From: Lucinisca nassula
Taxonomy: Eukaryota > Mollusca > Bivalvia > Lucinida > Lucinidae
NCBI GenBank assembly: GCA_963580285.1
Contig: OY757021.1
Location: 94,785,221-94,849,220, forward strand
Reading direction: 5' to 3'
Length of the DNA: 64,000 nt
Under the pieces are notes generated by a model, which saw nothing but the letters and a program-made list of their open reading frames with translations, ran no database searches and was not told where the DNA came from. The stretch's first letter is position 1. The number at the start of each line of letters is the position of its first letter. This document shows positions 60,030 through 64,000 of the stretch, in pieces. The position numbers and the translations under genes are program-made.

Positions 60030-62426
60030 TACTACTCAAAGTTTGATAGGGATCAATTTTTATATACCAAATTTTGCACTGAATTTTAAATTTCTTGACA
60101 GAATTTATACTCGGTATATTGATAAATATCTTAAGCAGAAACTCATGTGCAGTTCAGTACTCATAAAAGTGCACACTTTTCACACTTCGCAAATGAGTTC
60201 ATGCACCCCCAAAATCTTGCCTAGCACTGCTTTCCAGCAGACTAATGAAACTTGTCAGTGTTCCTTTACCAAACGTAAAAAGGACTACATTTGATTTGTG
60301 AAACACTAAAATGCCAAGGGGACAATTAAGAAACCGTCTGAAGCCCGAAGAAAAGGAATCGTGGCGTCGGAATGTTGGAATCCGGCGTCTCTCAACGTTG
60401 TGCTGCTGGGATTCTGAATATGTCTCAGAGCGTGGTTTCCCGAATGTGGAGTCTGCGTCTTACCCACGGAAATCCTTCACACAGACACGACGGGGTCGAG
60501 AAATGGCTACAACTCAATGTCAGGTCTGTTTCTTGTTGGTTCAGTCTCGACGTCAACGGTTCCTGAATGCTACGCGTTTGCATAACGAGGTTAGGAACGG
60601 AACTGAAGTACGAATTTCTACACAAACTGTCAGAAACGGGCTCCACAAGTTCGGACTTAATGACATGAGGCCTGCTGCACGTGTTCCGTTGACGAGACAG
60701 CAGGTGCTAGACCGGTTGGACTTTGCCACAACTCACGTCAGGTGGACGGTTCGTGACTTGACGCCAGTACTGTTTACTGAGGAGTCCAGATTCTGTCTAA
60801 ACTTCACTTATAAATGTCAATTAGTGTGGCAAATGTCTTAAGCCATTCGATGACTTGAATGTAGCAGAGCATGATCGCTATGGAAAGGGGTCGGTCATGG
60901 TTTGGGCTGGGAAAGCGTGAACGGTAAAACTGACTTGTGCATCGTTGTAAACGGAACGTTAATGGCAGTGAGGTACTGTAATGAGATTCTTGATGAGTTT
61001 GTGAGACGATATGCAGATGCTATCGGCCAGGACTTTATTCTGATGGACGATAATGCCCGTCCCAACCGTGCCAACGACACTGATTCCATCTGGAACGTGA
61101 GACAATCGTCCGTATGGACTGGCCTGCTCGGTCACCGGACTTAAATCCATTTGAGCATGCGTGGGACATGCTACAACGTGCTGTTTCAGCCCAACCTGTG
61201 CATCCGAGGACTGTAAAGGAGCTCAAAGATGCTTTGGTTGCTGAATGAAAGCCGATTCCACAAAACCGGATACAGACTCGGATTACGTATAGGGGTCAAA
61301 TGGATTTAAGTCCGGTGATCGAGCAGGCCAGTCTATACAAACGATTGTCTCACGTTCCAGATAGGCATCAGTGTAGTGTACACGGTGGGGACGGGCATTA
61401 TCGTCCATCAGAATAAAGTCCGGGCCGATAGCACCGGCATATCGTCTCACAAGATGATCAAGAATCTCATTACTGTACCTCACTGCCGTTTACGTTCCTT
61501 TTCCAACGACGTACAAGTCAGTTTTACTGTTTATGCTTATCCCAGCCAAAACCATGACTGATCCCTTTCCATAGCAATCATGCTCTGCCACATTCAAGTC
61601 ATCGAATCACTCTTTAGACATTCGCCACACTAAATCACGTTTATCAGTGAATTCTAGACAGAATCTGGACTCATCAGTAAACAGTACTGGCGTCCAGTCA
61701 CGAATCGTCCACCTGACGTGAGTTCTGGCAAAGTCCAACAGGTCTGGAACGTGCTGTCTCGTCGACGGAACACGTACAGCAGGCCTCCTGGCATTAAGTC
61801 CGAACTCGTGGAGCCTGTTTCTGACAATTTGTGTAGAAGTTCGTACCCTAGTTCCGTTCCTAAACTCGTCATTCAAGCGCGTAGCATTCAGGAACCGTTG
61901 ACGTCGAGACTGAATCAACAAAAAACGATCCCGATGTTGAGTTGTAGCCCTGTCTCGACTCCCGCCGTATCTGTGTGAAGGATTTCCTTTGGTAAGATGC
62001 CGACTTCACATTTGGGAAACCACGCTCTGAGACACATTCAAAATCCCAGCAACATGACGTTGAGAGACATCAGATTCCAACATTCAGACGCCACGGTTTC
62101 TTTTTTCGGGGCTCGGACGGTTTCTTAACTGTCCCCTAGGCAGTTAAGAGTTTCACAAATCAAATGAAGTCTGTTTTACCCTTAGTAAAGGAACATTGAC
62201 AAGTTTGATTTTTCTGTTGGAATGCAGTGTTGCAAGATTTCTGGTGTGCATGACTTCATTTGTGAAGTGTGAGAAGTGGGCACTTTCGGGAGTTCTGAAT
62301 TGCAGATGAGTTTCTGCTCCAGATAATTATCAATACACAGAGGACAAATTCTGTCATGAAACTTTAAATTTTCAGTGCAAAATTTGGTATATAAAAAGTG
62401 ATCCCTATCAAACTTTGAGTAGTATA
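60030..62426. mobile_element. Tail-to-tail pair of Tc1-like transposons in one TIR pair
   Basis: The outer ends are tactactcaaagtttgatag (60030) and its complement ending at 62425, with TA flanks. Copy 1 (+, 60311-61280) starts M-P-R-G-Q-L and has S-V-V-S-R-M-W-S (HTH), E-S-R-F-C-L, L-M-D-D-N-A-R-P, N-P-F-E-H-A-W-D. Copy 2 (-, about 62139-61283) has L-F-T-D-E-S-R-F-C-L and L-M-D-D-N-A-R-P and breaks off at N-P-F-D at the junction. Copy 1 has frameshifts in its DNA-binding part and Glu for the first catalytic Asp (F-T-E-E-S). Copy 2 lost its start codon, the third catalytic residue and the C-terminus. Neither can make an active enzyme alone. Confidence 0.9.
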
Positions 62427-62435
62427 TTTCAACTT

Positions 62436-63365
62436 TGCATGTGTCGAACTACTTTTAAGTCGTCACTTTGGCTATCCTCTCATCATTTTCAGTCCCTGAA
62501 TATTTTTTTCACTATTTTTACCACTGCGTATCTTGAACCAAAATTCATGATGTAAAGAAGGAAAAAAAAAGATGTTGCCATTTTTTCAGTTAAAGAAAAC
62601 AATAATAGACCTTTACAAAACTGTTCATCAATACTCACAATGTTTTTAATTTTCCAATTTGTCCAGGTGTGTGGTTCGCAATTAAAATTAGCACAAATAA
62701 TACCTTTACCCCTATTGCAAAAATCACGTGCGTGTAATAAAGACTGACCGCGGTGTTCAGCCTTTGATCTTAACGTCGCGTTTCAATGATTTCCAAGATT
62801 TCCGTGATAAAAAGCAGCTCTGATTTGTATTAAAGTACGATTGGGTATGACAAGGCTCTTTAATTGGTTGTTTTAAGTACACGTCACATACAAACAGTGT
62901 AGATCTTAAAAAGATGGCTCATGACCAGCTTTCTCGGCAGGACCTAAACTGTTTAAATCAGTACGAGGGACAACCATATGACGTATCGCATTTACTGCTC
63001 ACCAAAGTGATATAAGCATTGCATTCATAAGCAGGGAACCAGTGCATTTAAGTACATACCAATTTTTAGCTTATCTGGATGCCCAAATTTACAGGAATTT
63101 AAAAGACAACAAAACACATGGGAAATCTTTTATAATCGCTACACTTTGACAAGCTCCATTACTTTCATAAACAAATTTAAAAACTCAATAGGCTGTGCAT
63201 GCAAGTGCTATTACTCTAGAATAACCAAGAATACCAAGCATATCTCGGCAAATAATGGGCTCCGACATGCATGTGACGTCACAGTTTGGTTATCTCGTAC
63301 TACGGATAACTCCAACTTTTTTATGCAGTCCTGTGAGGTTCGCGATAACGAGCGTCGACTGTACT
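62436..63365. mobile_element. Reverse copy of the pogo-like element
   Basis: 62440-62760 and 63275-63365 match 49554-50351 in reverse: gtgtcgaactacttttaagtc, the sequence around caatgtttttaattttcc, ggttatctcgtactacgga, ataacgagcgtcgactgta. 62870-63000 is an inserted hairpin (acagtgtagatcttaaaaag). Confidence 0.72.
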
Positions 63366-63564
63366 TTTGCTGGTGTTGCCTCCCCTGAAGGTGTATCCAA
63401 TCCCTTTAAGAACTTCATTAATGATATTTGATGCAAACCTGCATCTAGGGCTGACAACTTTAATGCAAGCATCTATATTTGACCTTAACCTACATTTTAT
63501 GGTTCACTGACTTTTTGAAGATTTCGGCCCCACTGGCAGAATTCTTGTTCTGTATTATTGTCGC
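63366..63564. other. Repeat fragments
   Basis: An end fragment of the CTTAAGGGGAATGGG family (gttgcctcccctgaaggtgt) is followed by text shared with 59870-59950. No gene. Confidence 0.45.
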
Positions 63565-64000
63565 ACCTGCTTTAGCAGGAAGACATAGGCGTGCAAGTTT
63601 CCGTCCGTCCGTTCGTTCGTCCGTCCGTCCGTCCGTCAACATTTTACACTGGATGTCTTGTCATCGCAACTCCTCCTACACTTTTAGACCGATCATTTGG
63701 AAACTTTGCATGTGCTTTCGCCATGGTATGAGGATGCGCATGTGGTTTGGACTTAATCTTCGAATCAATTTTTGTCACTTTTTCCATATTGTGAACTTAG
63801 TCATTTTTAGGTATGCGATACATACCTCTTGTCATCGCAACTCCTCTTGCAGTTTTATACCGATCATTTTGAAACTTTGCATGTGCTTTCACCATGGTAT
63901 GAGGATGTGCATGTGGTTTGACATAATTTTCAGAATATTTTTTTCCGCTTTTTGCACATAATGAACTTAGCCATTTTTAAGCTTCATTTGATATACGATA
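63565..64000 (+). repeat. Hairpin-headed pearl-like repeat running off the window
   Basis: Head cacctgctttagcaggaag, tract tccgtccgtccgttcgttcg, then two units of about 175 bases (cttgtcatcgcaactcctcc at 63657 and cttgtcatcgcaactcctct at 63830). The 3' end is outside. Confidence 0.6.

Overview
The window is a piece of an animal nuclear genome, most likely a bivalve mollusc. It has large introns with GT-AG splice sites, dense miniature inverted-repeat elements, several tRNA-headed SINE families, and pearl-like elements (hairpin, TCCG-rich tract, tandem 150-180 bp core, 3' hairpin, CTAGTT end) of the type known from bivalves. No bacterial operons, CRISPR arrays or rRNA genes are visible. The organism call is an inference from repeat style and from one host gene.

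The one host gene I can support is bora (protein aurora borealis), on the + strand from 20980 to 56004 or 59001. Eleven coding exons join in phase. They include the hallmark blocks W-D-I-E-H-I-A-E-L-N-P-V-D-I, P-S-P-W, C-Q-T-V-L-T-L-P-V-N-F-D-L, S-L-R-R-K-L-F and F-S-S-S-P-I. The large exon 11 carries D-T-G-Y-Q-T, matching the beta-TrCP degron position of vertebrate Bora. A twelfth exon is possible inside a Helitron-like repeat, and its membership is uncertain. The introns are almost entirely mobile-element sequence.

Region by region: 1-5.5 kb holds SINE tails, a broken non-LTR retrotransposon with RNase H, and a 1.6 kb terminal-inverted-repeat (TIR) element that split a SINE and left a 9-bp duplication. 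6.3-13.9 kb is a set of nested elements: a 7.6 kb element with GGTCTCACTATAAAGC ends contains a 5.4 kb foldback element (GGGTCAGTATAAAACGC ends, perfect 9-bp duplication). The loop of the foldback encodes, on the - strand, a broken Ulp1-type cysteine protease followed by a PHD-like finger. 14-20 kb has SINEs, pearl-like elements and an eroded LINE. 21-59 kb is bora with its intronic repeats: an RTE-like LINE with a zinc finger inside its RT, mariner and Tc1 relics, and an 18-unit 78-bp array born inside a SINE. 60-62.4 kb is a tail-to-tail pair of Tc1-like transposase copies within one TIR pair. 62.4-64 kb holds a pogo-like miniature element and another pearl-like head.

The most interesting signals are the Ulp1-PHD foldback element, three element families whose ends share GGTC..TATAAA and 9-bp duplications, one palindrome core reused at about twenty loci with changing but self-complementary arms, and the possible exon inside a Helitron-like element. 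Coordinates of old repeats are approximate to 5-20 bases; those of exons and of insertions with target duplications were read base by base.
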